Below are positions 61,073 to 64,000 of a stretch of DNA of 64,000 nt, in pieces (within the stretch, counting starts at the first letter, position 1; every line of letters begins with the position of its first letter). The stretch is from Gnetum montanum (taxonomy: Eukaryota > Streptophyta > Gnetopsida > Gnetales > Gnetaceae), in contig MNCI01009116.1 of assembly GCA_015680685.1 (NCBI GenBank), positions 5,447-69,446 of the forward strand, in the 5' to 3' direction. Both the position numbers and the translations under genes were made by a program. Under the pieces are notes generated by a model that was not told where the DNA came from, made no database searches, and worked only from the letters and a program-made list of their open reading frames with translations.

Positions 61073-61682
61073 AACAAAGGCAACCTTTTCTTAACAGATC
61101 CAGGCTGAGCTTGAGCACGAGGGGTTGCAGCAACAGATGAAGGAACGGAAGCCTGGGAGGGTGAAGGAGAGGGGGGACTCAGGGAACTTTTGGCTACAGT
61201 TGTAGCTGGACAAGGCTTTTATTACTAATGCTCAGGCCTAGGTTGACCAAGGCCGGGAGGGCAAACCAGGAACGCAATAATGGATAGGCATCTCTCAGGG
61301 TTGTGGAGGTTTGGGGGTTGGGTGCTGGGAGATGGGAAGTGGTTTGCTAGGTTGGAGTCTGCAGGTCTGGGGTCAGAGACTCCCAACTTGGAGGACTGGG
61401 GGTTTGTGGCATTTGTTGCTACATCGTGGATCTTGCGTTTCTTCTAGGTGGGAGCTGACTAGACTATTGGCTATTTTGGGGGTTTTTTGGGTGGGGCTGG
61501 GGCTGTGGCGGCTGAGGTTGCCTGTTTCGTAGTGCCCAGCTCTTTACTGACAGCCTCTATGGCCAGCGTGTGTCTTGCTGTTCACTGACGGCTTCTATGG
61601 CCTGGGTTGTAAATATTCGTTTAATTTTCTTTTAATAAACCCCGATCTTTTCTCAGAAAAAAAAACAAAGGCAACCTTTTCT
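61073..61682 (+). mobile_element. 5'-truncated LINE 3' end upstream of TRAPPC8
   Basis: Element 61092-61663, flanked by the duplication AACAAAGGCAACCTTTTCT at 61073-61091 and 61664-61682. It starts within the charged coiled-coil region (IQAELEHEGLQQQMKERK, about 61098-61150) that this LINE family has downstream of RT. It ends in TTAATAAACCCCGATC plus poly(A). GC content and G/T-rich 3' UTR match the element at 45265-48917. About 570 bp; non-autonomous. Confidence 0.85.
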
Positions 61683-62250
61683 ATAATTTCAGTAAAAATC
61701 ATTGATTGAATTTATGGTCAAATTCAAGCAAAATAAGAATCTTATGTGAATTTTAAATATGTGACTCTTGCTTTGATATCGCACTTGCATTGACGAAAAC
61801 TCATCAATACTACTTTGACACAAAGAGTTAGAACACATAAATCATAACAATCAAGCGTATATGAGTCCAAAGTGCATGCCAACTATATAGAACTAACAAA
61901 ACCAAGAAAACAAGAAGTAAATCATAGCAAAATGAAACAGCTACTGTGCGGGCTAGGGCCAGTGGAAGTGGGGAGCAGACAATAGAATATTTTTAGGCCA
62001 GTAGTGCAGCTATGTCTACAGCAAATAGAAATGCTAGTAAACAGGGTTGGAATAAAGCAAAATCTTTCCTACTTCAAAAAACTCCTTTTACATATAAAAG
62101 TGGTATGGATAAAATACAAACTGACTATTTCTTGTGGCACAAAAGAGACTAGGCCATTTGCAAAGACTGCAAGGTCATATACATGGAGAGAGCCTTACAA
62201 CTCAACAGTTACTGACAATCATGGGTTTAGCTATACAGAGCTTCAAAGGT
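61683..62250. other. AT-rich spacer between the two LINEs
   Basis: No recognisable gene or RNA. The start of the RTE-type LINE cannot be placed exactly and may lie within this stretch. Confidence 0.4.
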
Positions 62251-64000
62251 GGAAGGACCAAAGAGACTAAATGCATAAAATGATAGAATTTGAAGGAAGA
62301 CAACATCATGTTCTTCATAAAATGATTGCTTAAAAAAGGCACCTAAAATTGGGATTCTTCTATAAATTTAATTTGAAGCCAAATGGAAAGCTGTCAGAAA
62401 ATTGGAAAGGACAAATATATCCTAAAGGAATTATGGTGATGGAGTGATGAAGTACAATATGCTATCTAAAAGAAGAAAAATATAATATAATTTAAGGAAT
62501 GGGAAAAGTGGAAACGAAGAAAACAGGCTGATATATAAGATAGCAAAGAAAGATGGAAAAGTAGTACTAGCAAAAGCCAAACATAAGGCCTTGGATGATT
62601 TTTATGAGAAATTAGGAGCAAAGAAAAGTGAAAAAAAATCTATACACAAATTGGCAAAATTTAGAAACAACAAAAGTAAAGACATTGATTATGTCATATG
62701 CATGAAGCAGGTGGATGAAAGAATTTTGGTAAAATACAATGAAATTCTAAATAGGCAGAAAATTTATTTTCAAGCATCAAGCAGGCAAATGAAAGAATTT
62801 TGGTAAAATACAATGAAATTCTAAATAGGAGGAAAATTTATTTTCAAAACTTATTAAATGAACAATTTCAAAAAATGATATCCATGAAGCAGAACCAAAT
62901 TTTAGCCTGGTTAATGAATTTTCCTTCCTTGAGGTAAAGAAAACCTTATTTAAGATGAAAAATGGAAAGGCTATTGGACTAGATAACATTCCTATAGAAT
63001 CTTGAAAAGCATTCGGAGATACAGGAGTTTTATGGCTGACACATTTATTTCACAAAATTTTGAATGATAGAGAAATGCCTAAAAATGGAGAAAAAGCATT
63101 GTTGTTCCCATTCACAAGAATAAAGGAGATATGCAAAATTGTGCAAACTATAGAGGGATCAAGCTAATAAGCCATGCTATGAAGCGTTGGGAGATAGTCA
63201 TAGAGTAACATGTCAAACTTGAATCAATAGTATCGTAAAATCAATTTAGGTTTATAACAAGTAGATCTATTATAGAGGCTATTTACTTGAAACAACAATT
63301 AATAGAGAAATTTAAAAAACATACAGAAAATCTACATATGATCTTCATTGACTTAGAAAAAACATATGATAAAGCACCTACAGATATTATTTGGTGGGCC
63401 TTACAGAGCAAAAACATCCTTGAAAAATATATTAAAGTGATTCAAAATATGTATGAAAGAGATATTACTAGAATTAAAAGAGCTTGTGAAATCACATATC
63501 ATTTTTTAATCATAGGAGGTCTACATCAAGGGTCTACACTTAGCTTGTACTTATGTGCTATTATCATGGATGAATTAACAAAGCAAATATAAGATAAAAT
63601 CTCTTGGTGTATGCTATTTGCAAATGATATTATGTTGGTGAATACAACTCAAAAAAATATTGCTTGTAAAATAGAAAAGTAGAAACATGTTCTAGAATCA
63701 AAAGGATTAAAAAGTAGTAGAAGTAAGACAAAATATATGATATGCAATTTCAATAAAAGCATAAATAGTGGTGAAATAGTTTCACTACCTAGGATGAGTG
63801 CTCCAATCAGATGGTGAAATTGATAAAGATATAAGAAATAGGATTGAGGCAAGATGGTCAAAATAGAGATATGCTAGTGGAGTTTTATACAATAAAAGAA
63901 TCCTGATTAAACTAAAGAGAAAAGTTTAGAGGAAAATAATTAGGCTTGCTATTTTATATGGTGTTGAATGTTGGGATGTACAAAAGAGGCATCAACAACA
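62251..64000 (+). mobile_element. Degenerate RTE-clade LINE, truncated by the window end
   Basis: NNKSKDIDYVICMKQVDERI (about 62670) and KNGKAIGLDNIP (about 62965) precede the RT core: LHMIFIDLEKTYDKAP (motif A, about 63330-63380), YIKVIQNMYE, GGLHQGSTLSLYLCAIIMDE (motif B, about 63515) and a degraded LFANDIMLV in place of FADD. Near the window end, DGEIDKDIRNRIEARWSK and ILYGVECWDVQK follow. These blocks are characteristic of RTE-type LINEs, distinct from the L1-like family in the introns. Numerous stops and a 65-bp near-tandem duplication (62708-62775 and 62782-62847) show it is dead. Confidence 0.85.

Overview
The window is nuclear DNA from a land plant with a repeat-rich genome. The evidence is two intron-rich plant genes with plant-type splice sites, a plastid-type transit peptide on one product, and Athila/Tat-type Ty3 retrotransposons, Ty1/copia remnants, plant L1-like LINEs and an RTE-type LINE. 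Base composition is AT-rich apart from one GC-rich LINE. A fern or gymnosperm would fit the repeat content, but the sequence alone does not settle this. The assembly has two long N gaps (23958-24147 and 46800-47596) and at least four single Ns.

Layout. 1-7048: two related Athila-like Ty3 elements in opposite orientation. The + copy shows a decayed integrase (1-1000), a long 3' region and a 3' LTR ending near 3824. It abuts the gag, primer-binding site and 5' LTR of a - copy (3825-7048). 7871-14164 (+): a complete nine-exon gene for plastid ribulose-phosphate 3-epimerase (281 aa), a Calvin-Benson and pentose-phosphate enzyme. 15388-30683: a complete but decayed 15.3-kb Tat-lineage LTR retrotransposon on the - strand, with LTRs of 1.9 and 1.7 kb and a 5-bp target-site duplication (ATCCC). 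Its pol gene is split by a 2.3-kb insertion that carries an antisense fragment of a host HAD/FCP1-type phosphatase-like gene. 31427-60814 (-): a complete 28-exon gene for TRAPPC8/TRS85 (1376 aa), a subunit of the TRAPPIII vesicle-tethering and autophagy complex. 61092-64000: a short LINE 3' end and a degenerate RTE-type LINE that runs off the window.

The TRAPPC8 introns hold several LINE pieces, all on the + strand and so antisense to the gene. The best preserved (45265-48917, 14-bp target-site duplication) encodes reverse transcriptase and, after an N gap, a charged coiled coil followed by a module resembling a DnaJ J-domain with an HPD motif. I know of no LINE described with this arrangement, and it is the most novel item in the window.

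Both host genes were assembled exon by exon. All splice phases agree, and each gives one uninterrupted reading frame. The transposable elements carry many stop codons and frameshifts. Several recent-looking short tandem duplications, some next to single Ns, are either double-strand-break repair scars or assembly faults.
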